Source of the DNA: JAVVHH01 sp964235765
GTDB lineage: Bacteria > Pseudomonadota > Alphaproteobacteria > Acetobacterales > Acetobacteraceae
Length of the DNA stretch: 64,000 nucleotides
Reading direction: 5' to 3'
Assembly: GCA_964235765.1 (NCBI GenBank)
Contig: CAXSDH010000005.1
Span: 1-64,000, forward strand
The notes under the pieces: model-generated
The model's database searches: none
Told to the model about the DNA's origin: nothing
Seen by the model: the letters and a program-made list of their open reading frames with translations, nothing else
Shown here: in pieces, positions 34,388 to 43,119 of the stretch
Numbering within the stretch: position 1 is the stretch's first letter
How the letters are laid out: every line of letters begins with the position of its first letter
Program-made: the position numbers and the translations under genes

Positions 34388-36738
34388 TGACGGTCGGCAT
34401 CGGCACGGCCACGCCGCGGTTCGAGGATGCGCGGCTGCTGCGCGGGCTGGGGCGCTTCACCGACGACATCCAGCCGCCGGGGGCGGCGTTCATGGCGGTG
34501 GTGCGGTCGCCGCACGCCAGTGCGCGTATTTTGGGCATCGACGCCGTGGCGGCCCGGGCGGCGCCGGGCGTGCTGGCGGTGTTGACGCGTTCGGAGCTTG
34601 AGGCGGATGGGCTGGGCACGTTGCACACCATGGTGCAGCGGCACCGGGCCGATGGGTCGCCGATGCCGCGGCCGCCATATCGGTTGTTGGCGGGTGACGC
34701 GGTGCGGTTCGTGGGCGATGCCGTGGCGGTGGTGATCGGGGAGACGCTGCACGCGGCGCAGGATGGCGGCGACCTCGTCGAGGTGGAGTACGCGCCGCTG
34801 CCGGCGGTGACGGACGCGGCCGCGGCGGCGCTGCCGGGCGCGCCGGCGGTGTGGCCGGAGCTGGCGCCGGACGGGGTGTGCTTCCTGTTCCGGCTGGGCG
34901 ACCCGGCCGCGACCGATGCGGCGTTTGCCGCCGCGCACCATGTGACGACTCTGGACCTGCGGATCAGCCGGGTGTCGGCCAATCCGATGGAGCCGCGCAA
35001 CGCGACCGGCGCCTACGACGCGGCCGCGGACAGCTACACGCTGCACGCGGGCACGCAGGCGCCGCACAAGGTTCGGGCCGAGCTGGCCGAGCATACGCTG
35101 CATATTCCGGCGAACCGGCTGCGGCTGGATTCGCCGGACGTTGGCGGCGCGTTTGGGATGAAGGGCAGCCCGTACCCGGAATACGCGCTGGTGCTGTGGG
35201 CGGCGCGGCGGACGGGGCGGCCCGTGCGTTGGGTGGCAACGCGGAGCGAGAGCTTCCTTTCCGACTACCATGCGCGGGACAACACGACCCGGGTGCAGTT
35301 GGCGCTGGATGCGGGCGGCGGGTTCCTTGGCCTGCGGGTCGAGACGGTGGCGAATTTGGGCGCTTACCTCGGGTTCAACACCCCGCATTCCTCGACCAAC
35401 AACTTGGGTGGGCTGGCGGGGGTGTATCGGACGCCGCACATCTATGCGGAGGTGCGTGGGATGTTCACGCATACGCAACCGAACGCGCCTTATCGCGGGG
35501 CGGGGCGGCCGGAGGCGACCTATGCGCTGGAGCGGGTGATCGACCAGGCGGCAGCCGAGCTGGGCATCGACCGGGTGGCGCTGCGGGAGCGGAACCTGAT
35601 CCCGCCGGGGGCGATGCCGTTCCGCACCGGGCTGGTGTTCACCTACGACAGCGGCGACTTCCCGGCGAACATGCGGATGGCGCTGGCCGAGGCGGACTGG
35701 GCCGGGTTCGCGGCGCGGCAGGGGGAGAGCGAGGCGCGGGGCATGCTGCGTGGCATCGGGCTGGCCAATGCGATCGAGATCGCTGGCGGCCCGGCGGCCT
35801 CGCCCAACGAGGAAGGGGCAGAGCTGCGCTTCGACGGCGACGGCGGCGCCACGCTGCTGCTGGGCACGCATAGCCAGGGCCAGGGGCACGAGACCGCGTT
35901 CCGGCAGATCGCCGCAAGCCGGCTCGGGCTGGACCCGGCGCGGCTGAGGATCGTGTTCGGCGATACCGACCGGGTGGCGTATGGCCGGGGCACGTTCGGC
36001 TCGCGGTCGATCATGGCCGGCGGGTCGGCGTTCGTGCGCGCCGCGGAGAAGGTGGTGGAGCGCGGCCGGGCCATCGCGGCGCAGGCGCTGGAGGCGGCGG
36101 TGGCGGACATCGAGTTCGCGGATGGCCGGTTCAACGTGGCGGGGACGGACCGGGCCATCGGCATCGAGGACGTGGCGCGGGCGAGCTTCGTTGCCGCCAG
36201 CTTGCCGCCGGGGGGCGAGTTCGGGTTGGCGGGCGCGGCCATCCTGGCCCCTGCGGCGGCAACGTTTCCGAACGGCTGCCATGTTTGCGAGGTCGAGGTG
36301 GACCCCGAGACCGGAGTGGTGGCCGTGCAGCGCTACCTCGTGGTGGACGACGTGGGCACGGTGATCAATCCCTTGCTGGTCAAGGGGCAGATCCATGGCG
36401 GGGTGGCGCAGGGGCTCGGGCAGATTCTGATGGAGACCATCGTCTATGACGGGGATGGGCAGATGCTCACCGGGTCGTTCATGGATTATGCCATGCCGAG
36501 GGCGGCCGACCTGTGCGCGCTTTCGGTGATCAGCAACCCGGCGCCGACGGCGACCAACCCGCTCGGCGTCAAGGGCGCTGGCGAGGCGGGGACGGTGGGG
36601 GCGATGCCGGCGCTGATGAACGCGATCATCGACGCGTTGCGCCCGCTTGGGGTCAGGCAGTTGGATATGCCGGCGACGCCTGAGGCGGTATGGTCGGCGA
36701 TCAGGGCCGTGCAATCCGGCCGGGAGAACCCGCCATGA
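34387..36738 (+). CDS. Xanthine-dehydrogenase-family molybdopterin-binding subunit
   Basis: A 783-residue large subunit of the xanthine oxidase family, whose members hydroxylate or oxidise purines, aldehydes, N-heterocycles or CO. Visible parts are the N-terminal RLLRGLGRFTDDI, NPMEPRNATGAYD, DVGGAFGMKG, the PYRGAGRPEATYALER loop, and GVKGAGEAG with the base Glu733. The CO-dehydrogenase active-site AYRCSFR motif is absent, so it is not a CO dehydrogenase. The FAD and [2Fe-2S] subunits normally encoded beside it are missing here. Coupled upstream (34387) and downstream (ATGA at 36735). Confidence 0.93.
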   Translation: MTVGIGTATPRFEDARLLRGLGRFTDDIQPPGAAFMAVVRSPHASARILGIDAVAARAAPGVLAVLTRSELEADGLGTLHTMVQRHRADGSPMPRPPYRLLAGDAVRFVGDAVAVVIGETLHAAQDGGDLVEVEYAPLPAVTDAAAAALPGAPAVWPELAPDGVCFLFRLGDPAATDAAFAAAHHVTTLDLRISRVSANPMEPRNATGAYDAAADSYTLHAGTQAPHKVRAELAEHTLHIPANRLRLDSPDVGGAFGMKGSPYPEYALVLWAARRTGRPVRWVATRSESFLSDYHARDNTTRVQLALDAGGGFLGLRVETVANLGAYLGFNTPHSSTNNLGGLAGVYRTPHIYAEVRGMFTHTQPNAPYRGAGRPEATYALERVIDQAAAELGIDRVALRERNLIPPGAMPFRTGLVFTYDSGDFPANMRMALAEADWAGFAARQGESEARGMLRGIGLANAIEIAGGPAASPNEEGAELRFDGDGGATLLLGTHSQGQGHETAFRQIAASRLGLDPARLRIVFGDTDRVAYGRGTFGSRSIMAGGSAFVRAAEKVVERGRAIAAQALEAAVADIEFADGRFNVAGTDRAIGIEDVARASFVAASLPPGGEFGLAGAAILAPAAATFPNGCHVCEVEVDPETGVVAVQRYLVVDDVGTVINPLLVKGQIHGGVAQGLGQILMETIVYDGDGQMLTGSFMDYAMPRAADLCALSVISNPAPTATNPLGVKGAGEAGTVGAMPALMNAIIDALRPLGVRQLDMPATPEAVWSAIRAVQSGRENPP

Positions 36739-37730
36739 ACCGCCGCGATTTGCTGGGCGCCGCCCTTGCCACGGCTCTGCCCCTGCCCGCTTTGGCGCAG
36801 GCGCCCCTGGTCATCCGGCTGGGATGGGCCATCACGCCGGCCCAGTTGCCGCCGGTGATTTTCGCCAACCTGGGCGTGCTGAAGCATTACGGCCGCAGTT
36901 ATACGGTGGAGCTGGTGTATTTCCGCGGCAGCGCGCCGCAGATCACGGCACTTGCGGCGGGCGAGCTGCAGGTGGCGGCGTTGGCCTTTTCCTCGTTCGC
37001 GCTGGCGATCCAGAACGCGCGGATGGCGGATTTGCGGGTGATCGGCGATCTGTATCAGGACGGGGTGGAGGGCTACTACTCCAGCCAGTATGTCGTGAAG
37101 GCGGGCAGCCCGATCCGCGGCGTGGCGGACCTGAAGGGCAAGCTGATCGCCAGCAACGGCCTGGGCGGGGCGATCGACATGGCGATGCGCAAGATGCTTC
37201 GGGATGCGCAGCTAGAGGACAAGCGCGACTACAGCGTGATCGAGGTGCAGTTTCCCAGCATGCCGGCGATGCTGGCCGAGGGGAAGGTGGACATGGCCGG
37301 GATGGTTGCGCCGTTCAGCCTGGAGGAGGTCGGCCGCGGCCGGGCCACGCCGTTGTTCACGATCAAGGATGCGATGGGAGTGACGCAGACCACGCTGCTG
37401 GCGGCGCGGGCGCCGTTCATCGAGAAGAACCGGGCGGCGATGGTGGATTTCATCGAGGACATGCAGATCGGCACGCGATGGCTGCTGGACCCGGCCAACA
37501 GGGATGCGGCCCTCGCGCTCGTCTCGCGTGTGACCAAGCAGCCGGCGGCGGACTTTGCCGATTGGGCCTTTACTGCGCGCGATTATTTCCGCGACCCGCT
37601 GGTGCGGCCCAACCTTGCCGCCCTGCAAAGCAACATCCGCTTGCAGAAGGAGCTTGGCTTCCTGCGCGCCGACATCGATGTGCCGCGGTATGCCGACCTT
37701 TCGCTGGTGGAGGAGGCAGCGCGGCGCTGA
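36735..37730 (+). CDS. ABC transporter substrate-binding protein (NMT1/SsuA type)
   Basis: A 331-residue periplasmic protein with a twin-arginine-like signal (MNRRDLLGAALATALPLPALAQ). The mature part follows the NMT1/TauA/SsuA fold: VIRLGWAITPAQLPPVIFANLG, GSAPQITALAAGELQVAALAFSSFAL, and LKGKLIASNGLGGAIDMAM. Ligands of this fold include sulfonates, nitrate, taurine and pyrimidine or aromatic compounds. No permease or ATPase is nearby. Coupling to the molybdenum hydroxylase by an ATGA overlap suggests that it delivers that enzyme's substrate. Confidence 0.88.
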   Translation: MNRRDLLGAALATALPLPALAQAPLVIRLGWAITPAQLPPVIFANLGVLKHYGRSYTVELVYFRGSAPQITALAAGELQVAALAFSSFALAIQNARMADLRVIGDLYQDGVEGYYSSQYVVKAGSPIRGVADLKGKLIASNGLGGAIDMAMRKMLRDAQLEDKRDYSVIEVQFPSMPAMLAEGKVDMAGMVAPFSLEEVGRGRATPLFTIKDAMGVTQTTLLAARAPFIEKNRAAMVDFIEDMQIGTRWLLDPANRDAALALVSRVTKQPAADFADWAFTARDYFRDPLVRPNLAALQSNIRLQKELGFLRADIDVPRYADLSLVEEAARR

Positions 37731-37734
37731 GTCC

Positions 37735-38628
37735 TTACCGCTTGATACCCGCCATGCGCTCCAGCACGGCGCAGACCGCGGCGGTGTCGTGCGCCGCGTG
37801 GCCGGTGGCGATGGCGCTGTTGTAGATGGGGACGGTGGCGCTGAGCAGCGGCGTGGGCACGCCGAGCGAAGCGGCGAAGGCGCCGATGATGGACATGTCC
37901 TTCTGCCAGATCGAGACCTTCATGGTTGCCTCCTCGTAGCTGTTGGCGGCCATCATCGGCGCGCGCAGCTCGAACACCCGGGACGTGGCAGCGCCCGCGC
38001 CGACCATTGCTACGATCTGGTGCGGATCGAGGCCGGCCTTGATGCCCAGCACCATGGCTTCGGCGGAGGCGACGTTGTGGATGGCGACCAGCAGGTTGGC
38101 CACGAACTTCATCCGGCTGCCGTTGCCGTAGGCCCCGAGGTCGTGCACGGCGCGGGTGAAGGCGGCGAAGAACGGCTGCAGCGCCGCCACCTCGGCCGGG
38201 CCGCCGCTGGCGTAGATTACGAGGTCGCGCGTGACGGCCTGCGCGCCGGTGCCGCTGATCGGGCAATCGAGCGCCAGATGGCCGGCGGCCTGCAGCGTTT
38301 CGGCGAAGCGGAGCTTGTCGTCGAGCGCCATGGTGCTGGCCTCCACGACGACCCGGCGCGGCACGCCGGCCGCCGCGATGGCCGCGGCGGTGGCATGCAG
38401 GGCAGCCGGCGAGGGCAGGCTTGTCATGAGGGTCGGCACGGCGCGGGCGACCGCGGCGGCATCCGCCTGCATTTCGACGCCATGGTCGGCGAGCCCGGCG
38501 GTGAGCGCCGGGTCGGGGTCGTAGCCCACCACCCGCCACCCTGCCTGCCGCAAGTTGCGGGCCATGGCGCCGCCCATGATGCCCAGGCCGATCAGGCCGA
38601 CCTCGCCTGCGCCGCTGCCGCGTTCCAT
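37735..38628 (-). CDS. NAD(P)-dependent beta-hydroxyacid dehydrogenase (HIBADH family)
   Basis: A 297-residue dehydrogenase with the N-terminal Rossmann motif GLIGLGIMGGAMARNL, the substrate-binding CPISGTGAQA segment, and the catalytic Lys in GSRMKFVANLLVA. It oxidises a 3-hydroxyacid such as 3-hydroxyisobutyrate, tartronate semialdehyde or a relative; the substrate is not fixed. GAGGGAAAG precedes the ATG at 38628. It is divergent from a second enzyme of the same family at 38687, only 58 bases away, and converges on the SBP gene, whose stop is 4 bases off. Confidence 0.88.
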   Translation of the reverse strand: MERGSGAGEVGLIGLGIMGGAMARNLRQAGWRVVGYDPDPALTAGLADHGVEMQADAAAVARAVPTLMTSLPSPAALHATAAAIAAAGVPRRVVVEASTMALDDKLRFAETLQAAGHLALDCPISGTGAQAVTRDLVIYASGGPAEVAALQPFFAAFTRAVHDLGAYGNGSRMKFVANLLVAIHNVASAEAMVLGIKAGLDPHQIVAMVGAGAATSRVFELRAPMMAANSYEEATMKVSIWQKDMSIIGAFAASLGVPTPLLSATVPIYNSAIATGHAAHDTAAVCAVLERMAGIKR

Positions 38629-38686
38629 GCGCTTTCCCTCCGTGCTAACCGGACAGCGATCATCGATCGTGCGAGGGGAAACGTCT

Positions 38687-39583
38687 ATGCGCATCGGCAT
38701 CGCCGGGCTGGGAAAGATGGGTTCGGCCATGGCGGCGCGGCTGGCGGAAACCGGGATGGACGTGGCGGTGTGGAACCGCACCCGAGGCCGCGCCGAGGCG
38801 AGCGGCTTGGCGATGGCCGACAGCCCGCGGGTTTTGGCGGAGCAGGCCGAGATCGTGATCACGATGCTGTTCGACGCGGCGGCGGTCGAGGCGGTGTTTT
38901 ACGCGCCGAACGGGCTGCTGGCCGCCGCATCCGGCCGGCTGTTCATCGAGATGAGCACGGTCCGCCCCGCGACGCATGAGGCGCTGGCGGACGCGGTGCG
39001 GCGGGCTGGCGGGGCCTATCTGGAATGCCCGGTGGGCGGCAGCACCGGGCCGGCGCGGGCGGGCAAGCTGCTCGGCCTTGCGGGCGGTGAGGCGGCCGAC
39101 CTGGCGCGGGCCCGGCCGGTGCTGGAGCTGCTGTGCCGGCGGGTGGAGCATGTGGGGCCGGTGGGCGCGGGCGCCTCGGCCAAGCTCGCCATCAACCTGC
39201 CGCTGCTGGTGTTTTGGCAGGCGTTCGGCGAGTCGATGGCGTTGGTGCGCCATCTCGGCCTCGATCCGGCCTGGCTGGTCGAGCTGTTTGCCGATACCTC
39301 GGGCGGCCCCGGCGTGCTGAAAACCCGCGGCCCCGCCATCGCGACCGCGCTGGCCGGCGGCGACCCGGGCGCTGTCAGCTTCGACATCGACTCCATCCGC
39401 AAGGACCTTGGCGCCATGCTCGCCGAGGCCGCGGCGCGCGGGTTCGCCCTGCCGGTGGCGGGGCAGGCGCTGGCCGTGTTCGACGCGGCGAGCGCGGGCG
39501 GCTGGGGCAAGCGCGACTGCGCCTGGCTGCCGGCCTATTGGGCGGGCAAGGCCCAACCTTTCAACGAGGACACGACACCATGA
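38687..39583 (+). CDS. Second NAD(P)-dependent beta-hydroxyacid dehydrogenase
   Basis: A 298-residue paralogue of the divergent neighbour. The Rossmann motif is GIAGLGKMGSAMAARL, the substrate segment is CPVGGSTGPARAG, and the catalytic Lys is in GAGASAKLAINLPLL. The two proteins are only modestly alike outside these motifs, so they are not a recent duplicate and probably have different substrates. AGGGG is 8-12 bases before ATG 38687. Its TGA overlaps the ATG of the GlcG/HbpS gene, so they are translated together. Confidence 0.88.
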   Translation: MRIGIAGLGKMGSAMAARLAETGMDVAVWNRTRGRAEASGLAMADSPRVLAEQAEIVITMLFDAAAVEAVFYAPNGLLAAASGRLFIEMSTVRPATHEALADAVRRAGGAYLECPVGGSTGPARAGKLLGLAGGEAADLARARPVLELLCRRVEHVGPVGAGASAKLAINLPLLVFWQAFGESMALVRHLGLDPAWLVELFADTSGGPGVLKTRGPAIATALAGGDPGAVSFDIDSIRKDLGAMLAEAAARGFALPVAGQALAVFDAASAGGWGKRDCAWLPAYWAGKAQPFNEDTTP

Positions 39584-40008
39584 CGATGCTGCTCGAGACC
39601 GCCTCCACCATCATCGACGCTGCCCTGCGCACCGGGCGGGAGCGCGGGTTCATGCCGCTCTCCGTTGCCGTGCTCGACCCTGGCGGCCATCTCGTTGCCT
39701 TCAAGCGCGAGGACAAATCCGGGATCCTGCGGTTCGACATCGCCTTCGGCAAGGCCTGGGGCGCTTTGGGCATGGGCTTCGGCTCGCGCGAGTTGTTCAA
39801 CCGCAGCAGCGCGAACCCGACCTTCATGGCGGCGCTCTCGGCCGTCAGCGGCGGCCGGCTGGTGCCGGCGCCGAGCGGCGTGCTGGTGCTGGCCGACGGC
39901 GAGGTGATCGGCGCGGTGGGCATCTCCGGCGACAACTCCGACAACGACGAGACCTGCGCTGTGGCGGGGATCGAGGCGGCGGGGCTGCAGGCGAAAACCG
40001 GGCTTTAA
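39580..40008 (+). CDS. GlcG/HbpS-family protein
   Basis: A 142-residue one-domain protein: LSVAVLDPGGHLVAFKREDKSG is the family N-terminal strand pair and GVLVLADGEVIGAVGISGDNSDNDE the C-terminal signature. HbpS binds heme, while GlcG is encoded with glycolate/hydroxyacid oxidation genes; its action there is unknown. There is no signal peptide, so it is cytoplasmic here. Coupling by ATGA to a hydroxyacid dehydrogenase supports the catabolic setting. Its stop overlaps the convergent glpD stop in a TTAA palindrome. Confidence 0.9.
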   Translation: MTMLLETASTIIDAALRTGRERGFMPLSVAVLDPGGHLVAFKREDKSGILRFDIAFGKAWGALGMGFGSRELFNRSSANPTFMAALSAVSGGRLVPAPSGVLVLADGEVIGAVGISGDNSDNDETCAVAGIEAAGLQAKTGL

Positions 40009-41552
40009 GCCAGCTTGGCCGCTTGCAGCCTGACCATGGCCTCGGCGACGAGGGCGATCTCGGCCGGGGTCATGCGCAGGCCGAGCTTGCTGCGGCGCCA
40101 CACCACGTCCTCGGCGGTCTCGGCCCATTCCTCGCGCATGAGGTAGGCCAACTCGGCGTGTGTCAGGTCGGCGCCGAGGCCGCCCCCCATCGCCTCGAGG
40201 CTGGCGGCGTCCCCGACGACCACGTGGGCGCGGGCGCCATAGGCGCGGACCAGGCGCCGGGCCAGCCGCTCCGGCAGGAAGGGCGCGCGGGCCCGCAAGC
40301 GCGTGACTTCGGCGGGGTAGCCGTCCACCGGGAAGTCGCCGCCGGGCAGGGCGTGGCTGGCGGTCCAGCCGGGCGGAAGGCCGGGCCGCTGCGGCACATG
40401 CGGGGCCAGGCGGCGCAGCACCGCCTCGGCGAGCCGGCGATAGGTGGTGATCTTGCCGCCGAACACGCTCAACAGGGCGGGCTCACCCTCGGGCGCATCC
40501 AGCACCAGCACGTATTCCCGGGTTGCAGCGTGCGCGGCGGAGACGCCGTCATCATAGAGCGGGCGGACGCCCGAGTAGGACCAGACCACCATATCGGTGG
40601 TCACCGGGCGGACGAAGTATTCGCTGGCTGCGGCGCAGAGGTAGGCGACCTCCTCGGCGGAGGCGGCGACCGCCGCGGGGTCGCCCTGGAAATCCTGGTC
40701 GGTGGTGCCGACCAGGGTGAAGTCGGTTTCGTAGGGGATGGCGAAGACGATGCGGCCGTCGGCGTTCTGAAAGATGTAGCAGCGGTCGTGGTCGTAGAGC
40801 TTCGGCACGACGATGTGGCTGCCTTGGACGAGCCGGACCGCGGCCGGGTTGTTGGCCCGCAGCACGGAGGTCAGCACTTGTTGCACCCATGGCCCGGCGG
40901 CGTTGACCACCGCGCCTGCCCTGATCTGCGTGGCTTGCGCGGTGACCGCGTCGGCTAGGGACAGCGTCCAGGCGCCATCGGTCCGCGCCGCGGAGACGCA
41001 GCGCGTGCGGGTGGCGATGGTGGCGCCGCGGTCTGCCGCGTCGCGGGCGTTGAGCACGACCATCCGGCTATCCTCGACCCAGCAGTCGGAATATTCGAAG
41101 CCGAGCGTGAATGCTGGCTTGAGCGGGATGCCGGCCGGGTCCTGGCGTAGGCGGAGGGTGCGCGTGGGCGGCAGCAGTTGGCGCCCGCCGAGGTGGTCGT
41201 AGAGGAACAAGCCGGCGCGCAGCAGCCAGGCCGGGCGCTGCGCGCGGTCGTGCGGCAGCACGAAGCGCAGCGGCCAGACGATATGCGGCGCGATGCGCCA
41301 GATCACCTCGCGCTCCATAAGCGCCTCGCGAACCAGGCGGAACCTGCGGTGTTCAAGGTAACGCAGGCCGCCATGCACGAGCTTTGTGGAGGCCGACGAG
41401 GTCGCGCCGCCGAGGTCCCCCTGCTCGCACAGGAACACCGACAGGCCGCGCCCGGCGGCGTCGCGCGCGATGCCGCAGCCGTTGACGCCACCGCCGATGA
41501 TCGCGACGTCGTAGAAGGCGCCCTTCGGGGCTGCCGGGGTCGCGCGGCCTAT
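40005..41552 (-). CDS. glpD: Glycerol-3-phosphate dehydrogenase, start codon ATA
   Basis: A 515-residue FAD enzyme of respiratory glycerol-3-phosphate oxidation. The FAD-binding IIGGGVNGCGIARDAAGRG motif, then TSSASTKLVHGGLRYLEH and the C-terminal DAO domain with YLMREEWAETAEDVVWRRSK are intact. The oddity is the start: the first ATG, GTG or TTG in frame is GTG 41438, which would delete the essential FAD motif. An ATA at 41552, 6 bases after GGGAG, lies exactly where the family start is expected, so I place the start there; an ATG-to-ATA change or a base error is the simplest cause. It follows the xrtA stop by 17 bases. Confidence 0.78.
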   Translation of the reverse strand: MGRATPAAPKGAFYDVAIIGGGVNGCGIARDAAGRGLSVFLCEQGDLGGATSSASTKLVHGGLRYLEHRRFRLVREALMEREVIWRIAPHIVWPLRFVLPHDRAQRPAWLLRAGLFLYDHLGGRQLLPPTRTLRLRQDPAGIPLKPAFTLGFEYSDCWVEDSRMVVLNARDAADRGATIATRTRCVSAARTDGAWTLSLADAVTAQATQIRAGAVVNAAGPWVQQVLTSVLRANNPAAVRLVQGSHIVVPKLYDHDRCYIFQNADGRIVFAIPYETDFTLVGTTDQDFQGDPAAVAASAEEVAYLCAAASEYFVRPVTTDMVVWSYSGVRPLYDDGVSAAHAATREYVLVLDAPEGEPALLSVFGGKITTYRRLAEAVLRRLAPHVPQRPGLPPGWTASHALPGGDFPVDGYPAEVTRLRARAPFLPERLARRLVRAYGARAHVVVGDAASLEAMGGGLGADLTHAELAYLMREEWAETAEDVVWRRSKLGLRMTPAEIALVAEAMVRLQAAKLA

Positions 41553-41569
41553 GTGCGGCTCCCGCGAGG

Positions 41570-43093
41570 TTAGCGTCCGGTCCGCGACAGGCGCTCGATT
41601 TGGGCTGTGAGGCCGCTCTGGGCTTCGATGATCCGGGTCAAGCCTTCGACCAATGCGCGCTGCCGCGCCGGCGGCAAGCGCCCGTCCAGGGGCGTGCCGA
41701 CCGACATCAACACGGCCGCGTGGCTACTTCCCAGCACACTGTTCATTGCCTGGTGCAGCCGGCCGGCCAGCCCGCTTTGGCCCGATACGCCATCTATCCA
41801 GATGGCGAAAGCGGTGGTGCGGAAGGGGTCGTAGGTTTGCACCAGCGTCCAGGCCCCTAGGTCGCTCCCGGACACGGCGAGCGCCGAGGACGTCGTGCTC
41901 TCCGCCCCAAGCTCTCCCGTGGCGCGCCGCCGTTCCGCGATGAGGGCTGTGGCGGTGGATCGGGCCGGGAAGGTCTCCAGGACCACGTTCCAAACTTGGC
42001 CACCGCACTGGAAGGTTCGCGAGGCGCGTGTCGTGGGCAGGGCGTCGTCGGCTTCGGCACGCACGCACCCGTCCGGCAGCACGAACGCCGGCAGCGCCAG
42101 GAGCGGCACGGCTGTCGCACGCAGGTCGAGCACGCGCGCGACGGCCGGCCCGGCGGCGATCAGCAGGCAAGCGGCGGCGGCGGCCCAGATCGGCGACCGG
42201 ACGGAGGCGGGCTCATCGCGCTCCATGGGTGGCGCCGTGGCCGGCAGCTCGCGCAGGGGTAGGCCAGCCGCGACCAGCAACAGCATGACGATGGAGAAGA
42301 AAACCCAACCGTAGATGACATGATCGGCTGCAGCCGCTTCGGCGCTGCCCAGCACATGACCGAGCACGACGATGCCCCAAGCCCGGATGCCGTTCGCCAC
42401 GATCGGCACCACGATCGAGACCAGGATGAACGCCACGCGGCGTACCGGGCTGCGGTAGTTCAGCAGGGCGTAGAACACGCCGAATGCGATCGCGGCGATC
42501 AGGAAGCGGAGCCCGGCGCAGGCCTCGGCGACGTAGAACACCCCTGCTGGGATCTCGATGATCAAATCGTCCGAGAAGTTTGGGATGCCGGCCAGGTTCA
42601 GTCCGAGCACGGTGAAGCGTGCCGTGAAGCTTTGGAGCGCCGGGGTGAGGAACGCGCCGAATGGCACCAGGAACACCAGGTATAACAGGGGCCCGAGCAA
42701 GGCGTAGAACAACCGCCATCCCAGGACGACCAGGAACAACACTTCGACCCCGGCCAGAGCGGCCAATTGGCGGCCTTCCATGATGCCCAACCGCTCGCTG
42801 AGTAGCCAGGCGGCGGAAACCGGCACTGCCAGCAGGGCTAGACTTGGTTGCGGCCGGGCCGCCAGCCACGGTACCTGGCGCCGGCGCTCCCAGGCCAGGA
42901 ACAACGCCATTGGCAATACCAAGTAGCAGTGGCCATAGGCTGTCGAGGCATTCCACGTCGAAACGGCGGCATGACATTCCGGGTAGAAAAGGATGCCGAG
43001 CAAGCCTAAGCCCAGGGCCAGAACGGCGAGCATCGGCGCGGCCGCGGCCCGAGGATTGCTGCCGGCGATTGCCGGCGCGAACCGGCTCTCCAT
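41570..43093 (-). CDS. xrtA: Exosortase A with C-terminal EpsI domain
   Basis: A 507-residue polytopic inner-membrane transpeptidase that cleaves and anchors PEP-CTERM proteins. The first 280 residues have about eight membrane segments and the catalytic set Cys192 (AEACAGLR), Arg237 (NGIRAWGI) and His258 (ADHVIYGW). Residues 300-507 form the periplasmic EpsI-type domain fused to XrtA in exopolysaccharide loci. ATG 43093 is taken because it lies 26 bases after the femAB stop; an upstream ATG (43186) would overlap femAB and adds only Arg-rich residues. It belongs to a minus-strand operon with the FemAB-like, deacetylase, ATPase, outer-membrane and autokinase genes. Confidence 0.93.
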   Translation of the reverse strand: MESRFAPAIAGSNPRAAAAPMLAVLALGLGLLGILFYPECHAAVSTWNASTAYGHCYLVLPMALFLAWERRRQVPWLAARPQPSLALLAVPVSAAWLLSERLGIMEGRQLAALAGVEVLFLVVLGWRLFYALLGPLLYLVFLVPFGAFLTPALQSFTARFTVLGLNLAGIPNFSDDLIIEIPAGVFYVAEACAGLRFLIAAIAFGVFYALLNYRSPVRRVAFILVSIVVPIVANGIRAWGIVVLGHVLGSAEAAAADHVIYGWVFFSIVMLLLVAAGLPLRELPATAPPMERDEPASVRSPIWAAAAACLLIAAGPAVARVLDLRATAVPLLALPAFVLPDGCVRAEADDALPTTRASRTFQCGGQVWNVVLETFPARSTATALIAERRRATGELGAESTTSSALAVSGSDLGAWTLVQTYDPFRTTAFAIWIDGVSGQSGLAGRLHQAMNSVLGSSHAAVLMSVGTPLDGRLPPARQRALVEGLTRIIEAQSGLTAQIERLSRTGR

Positions 43094-43119
43094 TGCGGGC
43101 TGCGTCGAACGCCGCACGG

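Noticed and set aside
34063..36714. An 883-codon open frame antisense to the molybdenum hydroxylase gene
   Set aside because: Its translation is packed with Arg, His, Pro and Gln without any domain, as expected opposite a very GC-rich gene; the plus-strand frame has complete family motifs.
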